Source: Oxytricha trifallax (taxonomy: Eukaryota > Ciliophora > Spirotrichea > Sporadotrichida > Oxytrichidae). From it: 64,000 nucleotides of DNA. A program made the position numbers and the translations under genes. A model generated the notes under the pieces. It made no database searches and was not told where the DNA came from. It saw nothing but the letters and a program-made list of their open reading frames with translations. The stretch covers positions 1 through 64,000 of the forward strand of contig ARYC01000527.1 in the NCBI GenBank assembly GCA_000711775.1, written 5' to 3'. Shown one piece after another: positions 33,494 to 46,000 of this stretch (its first letter is position 1; every line of letters starts with the position of its first letter).

Positions 33494-36400
33494 ATGAAGT
33501 AAAATACTGATGCTTCGTAAAGCAGTAAAACAGTTCAATAATCCAAAACAGTTCTCAATAAAAATCTCACACTTTAAGCTGAATCAGGAATATCTCCCAC
33601 TAGTATTATTTAATTGATCTCACCATATTTTATAATTTAAATCTCAGATATATATATAAATAGCATTTACTTTTATTAATAACCGGCCTTAGATACAAAT
33701 ATCAAGCCCCTTGGATGACGACGATTCTCTTTCTTCTCTGCCCATGAAATCCTAGTAAACTGCAAACCTACAATAAATATAAAAATCTCTCGCTCCTCCT
33801 GAAAACTTATAACAATTACAAAGTCAGAAACTGCCTTTGCCAAACATCAAACGCCAGCTAAAAGAATCACTCTCTATGATTCTTGACCCTGAAGTTAGAG
33901 CTAAAGAAGAGGAGGCCAGGTTGAATGCAAGTATATAGTAGAATCAAGAGAGATTGGATAAAATGAAGAATGAACTAACTTCTACTATACAAGATTAATA
34001 TACTAATTAATTATATTATGAAATAGTAATATCTAAGTTAAATAATTGGTAGATTTGGACTACAAACTGCAAAGAGTAGTTAATAAAAATGAATATGATT
34101 ATCTACAAGGATATTAAATGTTTGTTACAAAGAAAACAAAGGAATTACGGGCAATCATTGACAAACTCAATGAAAAGAATAGCAATAGTATTTAAATATA
34201 ATATAATAACTATATAAATACTTAAATCATTGGTCTTTTATATTACATAGTTCCTTGAAAGACGAAAAAATAGTAGAATTAGAGCTTATCATAAATAAAT
34301 TACGAAATGAAGCCTAAAATTGCGATTAAATCATGAACACAAGAAGTGATGAAGTCAGTAAACTTAAAAATAAAGTTGAGCTAATCCAAGAAGACAGAAG
34401 ATTCCTATATGTTTATTATTTTATATATAAAAACTACCTTATTGAATTTAACTTTATGAAAATAATATAGAAAATCATAAAATTTTAATTTGATTATGTT
34501 AATGCCAGGGATGAAAAGCAAAAAAATATGACAATGCAAAAACGAATAGAATAGTTAGAGAAAGACCTTGAGGTGACCAAGTAAAAATTAGAAGAATCAG
34601 AAAAACAATGCACTGATCTCAAATTGCTCAATTTGAGAAATGAAACTTACGATAATGGAGAATTAACTGGTGGGATTACAACTGCAAGGAGAAATAAAAG
34701 TTTAACTTTAAATCGATCTGCCAGTAAGAACCTATCAGTTTTGCAGAATGACAATTATTTATTATACTTACTAAATGAAATATAATATACAGGTGGTGGT
34801 GTTAAAACCTCTAATATTATAAGAGAATGAATTTTTGTTTTGCTAAGACATACTAATTTAAGTATTTAATATATTAATTATTTCTGTCCATTGACCCAGA
34901 ATAAAAAGTTTGATGAATTTCTAAACGATCTCTTCGAAACAACCACAGATTAACCTAGGCAAAAGCAAGAAATATTAAATTATGTAACTGTAGTAGAATC
35001 TTTCTACTAGAGAAGATTTTTTAGAATTCCATTGAAGAAGTCAAGAAGTAGATTGAATTTAATTTACTTTTTTTAGTTAGTTCATTTTTATGAGATCCTA
35101 AAATGAAGGATTAAAACCGAAGCCTTGTTAAACAACAAATCCAAACCGATGTACATGGACTAAAAGCTTGAAGATTCTCTGGATGAAGATGCCAAACGTT
35201 TCGAGGAAGCTATAGTGAAGTTAGTCAGCTTCGCAAAGAATAAAATTAAGTACTCTGACTTCACTCAGTCAGATAAATATCGATTGATTGAACTTTTTGT
35301 AACCAATGAGCAAACCTTACTCTACATATATCGCAGCATATTTCAATAAGAAGCGGAGAAGAGAAGTGATGGAAATCCATTAAAAGAGAAAACTCTTAGA
35401 GATCTTAATAGATTATCTCCAAGGAATAAACACATAACTTTTTATTATCAATTAGTCTGGATTCTCATCTTTGATCTTTTTTATAACCTGGATTTTAATT
35501 GATCATGTTTTGTCATTCGATATTTGATTAAACACGCAAGTATGCAGTCAGCAAAGAATTAGAACGATAGTAACTACCATTATTTCATCACAGAGCCTAC
35601 AAACCTAGATGAACAAGAAAGGTATGATAGTCGAAACAATTCCTAATAATTGAATAAAAACTTCCAAAGCCTTGATAAGTCAATTGAATTAGAAGACAAT
35701 TAAAACAACATAAATACTAGTGGATATTTAGATTTTAATTTGGATTCTACCATAGATCAAGTGATTGATGATAACAATCGAACCATATCTGGAATTAATG
35801 TCGGAATTTAATTACCTAGGATTGATAAAATACTTTTATTGTGATTAATTTAATTTAAAGATGTTTAAAGTATTTAAAGTTTATCAAGAAAGTTAATAAT
35901 GGAAGTAACAATGATTTCTCGTAGCAACTAAATACACATGCAAACAGGTCCAAGTCAACTCTTAGGACTCACATTGAAAGCAATTTAATTGGAAATTCTA
36001 GCATGAGTACAGTTTAACAAAGCTCTCGATTAAGAAACAACAACTCAAACATTGATGCCAGATTGTAAAGTAATTTTTCTTTTATTAATCAATTGACCTA
36101 TTTAAAAATTGGACTGACAAAATTTAACTGTCTATTTTACAAAATATAATTTCTGATTGCAGATGATTCACAATATTGGTTCAATCTAAAATTTAAGAGA
36201 CGATTCATCTAAAAGTTTCCTAAACATGAATAGAAATTCAGTAATAGGCTAGAATCTCACAACAAGGAAGAAAACAGTAGCCATAAGAAAAAATGTGTAT
36301 AACCCAAACAGTAAAAATTATGAGTCTGCTCAGCTAAGTCTCTTCAATATGAGCAGTTTAGATCCAACACTTTTGAACAACAAATCCAGCTTATTCAATA

Positions 36401-36617
36401 ATGGTAATATGATGTATTTGTATAGAAGAGTTAAAAGGTTTTTAAATATATAAATATGACACTTGAGTTGAATTCAGGTCTGGCATCGAGGAAGAAATCA
36501 TATCAACAGTATTAAACTTTAGGCTTGAACACGACATAAGAACACGCTGTAAAAGTCACAGCGAGACTTTTACAGCCAAATCAGAATATTGCTTATACCC
36601 AGAAATTATAATTATGA
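33494..36617 (+). CDS. Unknown coiled-coil protein, many exons/segments
   Basis: ATG 33494 (MKQNTDASQSSKTVQQSK) to TGA 36615-36617. Open blocks with strong ciliate coding character alternate with AT-rich inserts (about 33640-33680, 33985-34050, 34195-34252, 34395-34505, 34760-34890, 35430-35540, 35845-35885, 36065-36160 and 36400-36475) that are introns or IESs. Blocks include DPEVRAKEEEARLNASIQQ, heptad-rich RIEQLEKDLEVTKQKLEES, a helical YRLIELFVTNEQTLLYIYRS, and Asn/Ser-rich C-terminal parts. No enzyme motif. Long coiled coils of this sort are common in ciliate cortical and basal-body proteins, but that is inference only. Confidence 0.65.
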
Positions 36618-36937
36618 GCTTATAAATTATGCTATAACTAATTATAATTTGTCGTTTATGAAGTGAATATAAACTAATAAGGCAGTCAGATGATTTGTTT
36701 GTTATTGAAAAGATAAAAATAAAAATTTTGGGAAATATCTTATACTTTAATTAAATTTGTACAAATTGAGCAATAATAATATTATTAATATAATGAGTAA
36801 TAACATTTAATCTTATTAACTCGTTAAATATAAGTAAACTGTAGTATAGTTAGTTTTTATTATTAAAAACTTTTGCTATCAAAACTAAATCGAGCCTTCT
36901 ATAACTTTTGCAAAGAATATAAATAATTAATCAGAAA

Positions 36938-38544
36938 ATGGGAAATTGTTGTGATTTCATAGAGAGTGGCGTGAGAGACAAACACAATTAGCCATAGCAA
37001 GGCATGGTCTGGGTTAAGAACAATAAAAAGCAGCACAATATATTCAAGGATAGAAGTTTATTAATTAAATTATGTCTTATACATTTAGATGCTTAAATTA
37101 TTATCATTTAATAATTTATGGAATTAAATTAAAATCAATAGAAGTAAGTTTGATATTGATCTCACTTAATAAATGAATAGAAAAAGCATTATCTTTCATT
37201 ATTAAAATTATAACTAAATTATTAATAAATTTATGACTTGCTATAGATGAGGTACCTTTGAGAATAATTAGAAATGACTCAAATATGTCCTTGACTAGGG
37301 CCCTCAAATACGAAACCTAACATCGTTTATTTTTATTATTTTATTTTATGTGTATAAGCAGCATTAAAATGATGTAAAAAAAAAGTAACAAATATAAAAT
37401 CCAGCAGCGCAAATTATGAATAGCAGTTATGAATCAATGCATCATAGATTATTTAGAGACTCCTTAATTGACAATTATAAAAGGAAAATCCGCTGCAAAC
37501 ATATTTGAGTAATATAAAAATCAAAATGGAGATAACTTGACATTTGCACCCAACTCAGAATCGTAAGTTTAATTCATAGATTTAATAATACGTTTTGTAG
37601 AAGACGCAGGGAATTTGACCGATCTATTGAAGAAGATGGCTTAGCAATAAATGTATCGTTTAATGGGCAGATGCAGGATGTCAAGTCTTATGATAGGGAT
37701 ATAAGGAGTGATTAAGGGGGAGGAGTTGCAGATCATGTCGGAATCTTTATAGAACACTCTACTTCTAAAGCGAGCTTTAATCAGGAAATAAAATGCACAG
37801 ATCAATCGAGATTAATAGAGTCTTAACACATTGAATCTAGATATATTATCAATGATTTATTGGCTTAAATTTACATATGAAAATCTCATTCCCTATATTA
37901 ATGCTAAGATTATAAATGGCAAATAAGATACCCTCACCAAGAAAATTTCGATTCAATCCTATTAATTAGGAGTAGCTACCCTAGAAAAACTAAACACAAA
38001 TTAAAGCACTGCCATGGGGTCCCTGTAGAATTTCCATATTGGCCAGGCAACTCAATAAATAAGTGTAGCAGGTTTTACCGACTAGCAAAAGCGAGACAGA
38101 AAAATGTAAATTTGAAGTTCAAGTAGTAAATCGCACTATACAAATGACCCGCATGATATGAGACAGACAACCAGCAATAAAAAGTTTCAATTTCATTAAC
38201 AGCAAGATTAGAGATGGGCTAATAATATAGATACTTTTGAAGAATACTTGGAAAAGGAACTTAATTTATATTAAGATACTTATTGTGGCAACTTTGAAAA
38301 ATCATACTTAAATGATGATTTAAAACAATTTAATAGTTAAAATTATTAAAAACTTAACGATACTCTGAACAAGCACGATCATTAAAACTGTAAAACCTAA
38401 AAAAAACTGCAATATATCAATTCTTAAAAATAAAATAATGAGCCACATTTTGATGCTATCATGCAAAACGGCATGAATAATTCAACAATAAACATTTTTC
38501 GCATAGATTATAGTATATTAGAATAAATAATACGACAATTTTGA
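36938..38544 (+). CDS. Unknown protein with N-terminal MGNCC (myristoylation type)
   Basis: ATG 36938: MGNCCDFIESGVRDK, a Gly-2/Cys start typical of N-myristoylated, palmitoylated proteins. Further blocks: FEQYKNQNGDNLTFAPN, a GTAAGT..TTGTAG intron (about 37563-37600), RRREFDRSIEEDGLAINVS, then DTLTKKISIQSYQLGVATL and FEEYLEKELNLYQDTYCGN. Ends TGA 38542-38544. A long insert (37050-37395) lies between the first two blocks. One in-frame TGA near 38113 may be inside a very short intron (GTAAAT..GTAG). No family recognised; Gln/Asn-rich C-terminus. Confidence 0.55.
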
Positions 38545-38974
38545 TATTATTAAAGCTTTATATTTAGAATTGTTTTGACTAAAATTTATTTAATTTATTA
38601 GCTTGTGACTCTTCTAAAATATATAATCAATCAACTTTTTGAGTAAATAAAGGAAATGAAATATTTAGAGCTACTTTTTAGATAGGATAAGATGAGATGA
38701 TATAGTACATAGCGTGCGAAATATCCTCATAAAAGTTTTTCAATAATCATTTTATTAATAATTTAGCATACGTTTAAAAATTTAATCATATCATTTTACT
38801 GAATCAAATCCCAAGAATTAATGATAATTATAGTGTATTAAGAAAGTAATAAATTATTAAGTATCTTGATAAAAAATAAAAAGCTTGAAGTAATTCTGAA
38901 ATATAATCAAAGTTCATCATAAATGGCATCTGAATAAATAATTTCTCACAAAAGCATGTTGATCAAAGTCTTAC

Positions 38975-39650
38975 TCACTCAATCTCATTCTCTTACTTTA
39001 TACTGTCGTGTTGGATTTTCTTGTATCCATCAGGATAGGTCACAACTTTTGGCTTCTCACCAATTTCTATCTCTATAATGTTTATTATTAATTTAAATAT
39101 GAATCGTTTTAAATGTGGAATTTCCCGATTGACATAATTCTCCTTCCATAATCAAATATACAGTAATTGTCATCGAATACATTATTTCTCAAATATTTCT
39201 GTTCTGATTAATGTAGTTGTTTTTGAATAAATCAAGAAAATGGATTTGTCTGAAGTTTTGACCCAATCCTTCGAGCACGTAGATGCGTTCATAATAAAGG
39301 CGAGAGTTCCTGATAAAAATTTGAAACATTTAATGCTTAGTAGTCATTTGAAAAAATTTAATCTTCCAATGATCCCTTCACTATGCCTGGGTAGTCTGAG
39401 AGCATTTTTGAGTACACATCTTAATCATTAGCTGCAAAAGTAAGCTTTCCATCCTTCCACTCTAAGTCACACTCAACGATCTTGCCAGAGTTTAATCATT
39501 GTAGTAGTCAAGAATATAAATTTTTGAAATATTTATCTCAAATTTGTAGTATGTAAATGCTTGAAATTAGTTTTCCACTTTAGGAAGTTACAACAAAACA
39601 GATTTAATTTATATTATAAAGAGATATAAATATTATGAGACGTTCGATAG
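38975..39650 (-). CDS. Unknown gene, 3' part, next to TBE derivative
   Basis: Minus-strand blocks: PKVENQFQAFTYYKFEINI, then (after one base is restored in an A run near 39497) GKIVECDLEWKDGKLTFAA and DYPGIVKGSLEDQIF, then RIYVLEGLGQNFRQIHFLD. After an AT-rich insert (39050-39190) come GEKPKVVTYPDGYKKIQHD and TGA 38977-38975. No family recognised. The upstream part would lie to the right, where the TBE derivative begins at 39652; I see no continuation beyond it. Confidence 0.5.
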
Positions 39651-39651
39651 T

Positions 39652-41299
39652 CAAAACCCCAAAACCTCTTAATGATTCATATATGTGTTTTGATTGATGA
39701 AGGTAATTCTGGGGATCTGTGTTTATTTGGGTTATCACATTAAAACTATATATTTCTGATCAACTTTCAATATATATATATATAACTTCTATGTTCTTAT
39801 ATCTAAATATAGATTCTTGAATTTAACTAAAAACAGATAAATATCAATTAAATTTTTTACTTTCAATTTTTTCATAAGTAATCACCTTACGTGATTGTTT
39901 TAATGATGTTAGATAAGTTTATTATTTAAGATAATGCTAAATTTATTTACTAATTTTTTTTTGAAAGTTTCAGCATTTAGTATTTCCAAATTATGTTCAA
40001 TCATTTAATTTCTTTAGCTTGAGTTCCTTCTCAACATATTTTTGTATAATCTTATAAAATTAAGTACATTATGTGAAATTTAAGTAAAATAATTAATAAA
40101 ATGAGGGATTTGAAGTTCTTGATAGCCTTAAGTTTGTAATTTTTTAGTTTTATAATTATTTAATAGGATATAAAACTTTATATTTTTTAATTAAAATTTT
40201 GGGGACCTATTAAATATGGTATTTAGGGCATTTATTAAGAGGTCGATCTTGTAAAGATAAATGTAGAAAGTCAGTAAAAAAAAGTAACATATTTTAGAGA
40301 TGGAATCCATTTTAGCATATTAAATTTCATTAAATAGCTTACATTTAATTAGTACTAGTACTAATTAGTTTAATTTAAATTGGTTGCAATTAATATAACA
40401 AAATCCTAATTAATAGCAACCTTAAATAATGATGTTGCAATGGAAAATTTTTCAATCTGGATAAAAATTTAATTGCCACCATAAATTAAAAAATAAAACT
40501 AAATTAGTGCCAAAGTATTTAAAAAAATGTAGTCCCTAAAATTCACTACAGTTGCTGCTGACTAAAGTTTTCGGCAGCTGCATACACTTAAGCTCCATCG
40601 ACAAGTCTTCTTTCGACTTTCAAGGCTAAAGAAGCCAAATATCCAAAAAGAAATTAGATGAAATCCAATAGGATTTAGAACTATGTTCTTTATGCATACT
40701 TAGCAATACAATTCTCCACAAAAATTCAATAGGGATTCACTAAAGCCACCCTTCAGGATCTAAATAGAGTTTAGGCTATGTCTGTAAAGAAGTTTAGTCA
40801 TAGAATTGATAGAGCTGATACGTTTAGCAAGTTTCAAAAAAGTAGATGTAGGTAGAAAAAAACTTTAGTCGGCAGCAACTGTAGTGATTGTAAGAAGATC
40901 TTTACATAAAATTTAGGTATTATTATTAGTATTATTATTATTATTATATTATTATTAATGCTTTACAGAAATTAATACTGGGGATTATACCAACCAGGTA
41001 TTTATAATAATTTATGCGCTATTTCTTCCTTTAAAATTTATGTATAATAATTAAGTAATTAAAGCAAACAATTAATGTTTTATCATCAAAATTTTCCTAG
41101 TTAAAAATAATTTTTTCTTATAATTTATGTAGATGTAGAAATTTGGAAAATAAAAGAATAAAAATCTCAATCATGAATATAATAAATTGCATTGAATCAA
41201 ACATAAAAAATTAAATTAATAAAAAAGAAACCCTAATTCACAACATAACCCTCATTTAATTAATCATTTATACAACTCATTAAGACATTTGGGGTTTTG
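39652..41299. mobile_element. Internally deleted TBE derivative (1648 bp) with nested MITE
   Basis: CAAAACCCCAAAACCTC at 39652, GGGGTTTTG ending at 41299, AGT duplicated at 39649-39651 and 41300-41302 (fits ANT). Same terminal family as 32007-33209 (ATATATGTGTTTTGATT). Genes are absent; a degraded intergenic iteron block is at about 40320-40530. A second element (40544-40886) is inserted within it. Confidence 0.86.
40544..40886. mobile_element. 343-bp MITE with CACTA ends, ATT duplication
   Basis: Left end CACTACAGTTGCTGCTGACT, right end complement CACTACAGTTGCTGCCGACT; the inverted repeat is about 28 bp with one mismatch. ATT flanks both sides (40541-40543, 40887-40889). Inside is a plus-strand open stretch of about 100 codons in the ciliate code (for example KIQQGFTKATLQDLNRVQA, KKFSHRIDRADTF) without a start or known domain. 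CACTA-like ends and a 3-bp duplication fit the CMC/En-Spm pattern, but ANT targeting is also used by TBEs, so the superfamily is uncertain. Confidence 0.85.
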
Positions 41300-41302
41300 A
41301 GT

Positions 41303-41884
41303 GCTAGTAAATTTATTTGAGTTAACATGCAATTAAAACCCAAAAACCGTCAAAAATTATTAAATGTAAATTTCATTAAAATACTGAGTATAATTACTAA
41401 ATTAATAAAAAATTATGTTAAATATCAATGAAATAGTTAAATTTATTTAAATATGTTACATTTAAATTTGATTGACAATACTAAATATTGATAAAAATAA
41501 TTAAATATACTCTTATTCTTGGAATAAATCTAGATAGAATATTAATATATGCGATAAAAATAATTATAGAATCATCTCTGCTTAATAAATTTTTTTTTAC
41601 AAGATTATCATTTGAAACATTAAAGCTAATTAATTTATTAAATAAATTGGAAGCCTAGTTTAAAAAATCTCATGTAATATTTAGAATCAAAATTATATGC
41701 TATAATAATTTATAAAACATTGAATATTAATTCTAATGCTGATTTTATAAACAAAAAAATATCTCTTTCTTAAACTAATATTTTTTTTGTTATATAATTT
41801 TTGAAATTCTAGCAAAATAATTTTTTTAATAAAAAACATGTTTGTCTAAAAAAACTAAGTATTTATTTATTAAAAGATTACAGT
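41303..41884. other. AT-rich DNA, no gene seen
   Basis: Strongly AT-rich, low complexity, no convincing coding in either strand. Confidence 0.45.
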
Positions 41885-41904
41885 AAAATATCAAGAGTTT
41901 ATTG

Positions 41905-42880
41905 AATGATTATCCTCCCAGATAATATAAGTACTTGTCCGCGACATTAACTAAAGATGCCTGAAATTTCTCGAAGTTGAGCTTGGGCAATGGATGCCAG
42001 ATATCTTTCTCAGTATCATAGTACTCGCAAGTATCAGTCTGTTTCTTGTCATAAATATAGTGTATTAAAATATATGTCTTCAAGAGCACCAGCAGCAACA
42101 GCGATGTACTTGCCGTTCAGTATTGATGTCATAATTTATAAGTGCATCTGGGGTTGATCATAGAAGATTTCACAACAGCTCGAGGAATTTTTTTGTGTCT
42201 TCCGAAATCAATCTTAACCTCAACTGTCTCAGTGATTGGTACCTTTTAAAAATAAATACAAAACAAATGATCGATACATTTTAAATTATACTCACTTTAA
42301 TAATCATCTTGTCTTTTAATGCCACCTATTAGAAACAGTCTCTTCTGTGGAGTAATGCACAGGGAACGGTAGACAAATAAGAAAATATTTAAATAATGAA
42401 TAATTGAATTTCTCCTATTTTCACCCACTTGACCTTTTTCTTGATCAATATTTCAGCATCATCTGCATCTGCTTAGTTGTTTGCATCTCCTATACTTTAA
42501 ATTGAATCTTATATTAATATTAAGTAATTTGAGTTTAGCTGATCCTGACCTTAAGTAATCAAATCACATGTGTCGAGGAAGTAAAGAAAATTATTGTCTT
42601 CAAAGTACATAGGTTAATAGAATCGAGGTTGAGTTAAATCTGACATAGATAGAGGAACGATTTTCTGATAGAAATGCTGACATGCTTGTTGAATGAGCAT
42701 TTTCTTCTCTTGAGTTAGGTATGAAACTACCACACAGATAGCTTGGCTTCTCAAAGCAAGTTAGTGACAAACCTTAACAAGGTTTTTTGAAGGGAGTTTC
42801 TCATCAAATTTCTTGGAATTGACTTTGACGACTTGGTCTGACTTTGGAATCTTCTTGATGTCTTGAGTGAGTTAGTTCAT
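41905..42880 (-). CDS. Kelch-repeat protein, 3' end not present here
   Basis: ATG 42880-42878 gives MNQLTQDIKKIPKSDQVVK and a helical region (EKKMLIQQACQHFYQK). Kelch-type units follow: MYFEDNNFLYFLDTCD, TPQKRLFLIGGIKRQDD, SILNGKYIAVAAGALED, then TDTCEYYDTEKDIWHPLPK and NVADKYLYYLGG. Blocks are separated by short inserts (about 42500-42540, 42370-42412, 42244-42292 and 42060-42080). The frame fades after YLGG into AT-rich DNA. A kelch propeller normally has five to seven units and only about four are seen, so later segments may lie elsewhere (scrambled) or be missing. Confidence 0.7.
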
Positions 42881-43029
42881 AATGTATACAAATTTAGTTT
42901 TTAAAAGCTATTATAAAATGATCAAAATTGTGAAATTTATTTTCAATTTAACCAATCATTTATTAATCGAATGAAATTCTGCATTTTAAAAATAATTTCT
43001 AATAAAAAACTATGGTATATTCAATTAAA

Positions 43030-46000
43030 TCAAAGTAATACATCGATAAAATGTTATATGGAATTATAAGACTAATTGTCATCGAGTATATAGTCTACAT
43101 CATTAGGGTTTTCCTCTATAATCCCAGAGCTAACGTACTCCTTTTTGAACAAATAAATAATAATATATGCTTCAACCCTCCGAGATTATTATGAGTTCAT
43201 GAGTCCAGAAGGGCACCTCAAGTCGTAGTCATCCTCAGAGTATAGAGCAGGACCTTAATCTTGTGAATTTAATAATGAGTTCAATCCGTTGTAGTAGTCA
43301 CGCCTGATAGCCCTGCGGTAGAAGCCTAAGGAAAATCAAAACCCCAAAACCCCTTAATGAGGTTTATAAGTGCTTTGATTTGTAGGGAATTTGTTAGGGG
43401 TTGGGGTTATTAATTAAGTGCGAGACTAAAATAGCAAGCTTTTGGGGTCTATTTATGATGAAGAGTATATAGATTTAGTGTTTAAACTGCGTTATGGATG
43501 TGATGTGTATAGTGAATAAGTCAAACCAGTACTGAACTATAAGTCTATTGCACTGCTCTTAAAGCGTAGTCCATCAACTGTTCGCTCTCACTGCTTGAAA
43601 GCTGTGTAATTAAAGCAATAATAGCTGAATCCTTAGCCTAAGAGGAAGTCAAAGTTTCTATAGAAGCATATTGACTATCTTATTAATGAAAAAACTTTGA
43701 AGTATTGGGCTCACTTCTCTCTCGACTAACGAGCTATTATGTTTCACCGCCAGTTCCCTGAGTTGAAGATCTCTGCATAATATGTTGCAAACATTTATAA
43801 ACGAAATGGTATCTCTTACAAAGGTGTGAATCGTATCAAGAGAGTGATTGATTTCACTCTGCCATATTACAACAACAACTAAAATTATATATATAATTAA
43901 ATGCAGAGAGCTATTACAAATAATATTAAGTTTATTCATGCTGACGAGGCTGTGTTTACCTTCAACACTTTCATCTAGAAGTCTTGGTATAAGAGGCATA
44001 GTAATATAGAAGTATATGACTAGAAAGTCAAGGTATAAACAATGGCAATTCTTGGAGGTATTAGCGAGGATGCTGGTTTAGAAACTTATGTTATTCATCC
44101 TCGCTCTATTAAGACAGAGCAGTATATTAAGTTCTTAGAGCAGCTGAGAGAGAAGTATCCCGAATAAGAGATTATACTATTCGTTGATAACCTCTCTGTT
44201 CATAAGACTAAAGAAACAAGGAAGACTTATGAACAACTAAGAATAACACCAGTGTTCAATGTACCTTACAGTCCATAGTTTAATGGAATTGAATTCTACT
44301 GGGGTATATTAAAAGGTCATTATAAAAAACTGCTGATATACCACCTAATGCATGACCTACCTATCGATACAGTCGATTTTATAAAAAAGTTCAGCTAAGA
44401 GAGTTGATAATTAGTTAGCATAAAAGTGTGCTAAAGAAGGGAGAGTGAATGTATATAAATAAGTTTTAGAGTTAAGTTAATGAATATTCAAGTCACATTT
44501 AAAACTCTTTCGTGAGAGCTGGCTTCTCTTTCTTTTCTTCTACTTCTTGCTTCCCTCCTCCAAGGTTTCTTCTCTTGCTGCCAGCTCCAGCATCTATGTT
44601 CATTGACTCTGGCGGCTATAATATTTGAATAAAGTCTCTTGCTAACTTCATACTTCGTCTGCGACTTTCGCTCTCTGTGAAGCTTGCTCTATTCCTTCAT
44701 CAAGAAGATGCCAGTACCAGATTTTTCTAAAGAGTTAAACTACAAATCTTACTTGAAATATAAGGGTGCTTCTGCAGCTCTGATAGCCAGCTCTCACTTA
44801 TCTTGATCCCTTGTTTGTCCTTATCTTCTGAAGAGATGCTGTACCTTTTCTTATGAGATTCTTGAATAATTTCTTTCAAGTAATCACCTTTAATTGTTGC
44901 AAGTATGCCAAAGAAATAGTTTCTTTCAGGTAGTTTATTTGACAACTGCTTCTTAGTAGGCAGGTACTGCGAAACCTCTGGGTCATTCATAGCATCATCA
45001 TATAAGTTAGTCACTGAGATTTCTGGATAGTTTGGAATCTCTGCAAACTTCACATCTTAAGTTTTCAAAGCTTTCTTCTCTTCGCCGAGTATTGCTCTAA
45101 GAAATGAAATTTTAGTACCTTACATCGTTGGCAAGAACAAACCAACTACATAGTTAAGATAAGTTACTATGAGTTCATTACCTTGCTGCACCAGGTAGCG
45201 GTGCAAATCCTCCTTGCTTCTAAATCTTTGAATCAATTCTTGTGCTTGCACTCTTTTCATTGCATCATTCATCGACTCCATCTTGTTTACAGATCTAAGA
45301 AATGATATTCAAATTTATGTTTATTGATTTCAATTATATACCTCTGTAAAACTTACTATTAAATATGGGCATCCTATAGGAGGTCAACCTCTAAGAAGGA
45401 TATGGAGAAGGTTTTGAGAACTGGTTTCAAACTTGAGAGATTGATATCAATTTCTACTGTTATAGTTCCATTTTTTTTAATTTAAATTGGTACGTACTTA
45501 ATTAGGAGCAGCTCCTAAAATGCTAGTACTTAATTAGGAGTTTTAATTAATGCTAATACTTAATTAGGAGCACCCTAATTTTAATCATAAAATGACAAAA
45601 TTCCTCCTAAAGCAGTACGTACTTAATTAGGAGCACCTCCTAAATCGATACGTACTATAATCAACTTATTATTGAAAGTTAAAATGGTTACTTCCTCACC
45701 CATATTTAGAGCTGGATCGTCTCTTAACACTAATATTTCTTCTCTAGTACTCCAAGAACCTCCCTTGAAACTTGTAGGCTTGCAAAGCTCTCATATAAGC
45801 TCTCAGTTATAGAGGCAGTTTTATAATTTTAAATTCAAATTTAATATGAGCGCTAACATTTTGAGAAAAACAACAGCACTTCCATCAAACTAAATGAGAC
45901 TTACCTTTGGCAGCAATAGAAAGTGTGATAGCTGTGAGATGAACTCACTTAAAGAACAACCAGAGCTATCACTTGAGGTCTCTGTTGTTAAAATAGAAAT

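Noticed and set aside
39240..39431. Plus-strand open frame opposite the gene ending at 38975
   Set aside because: The minus strand reads better as protein and continues on both sides; the plus frame is a shadow.
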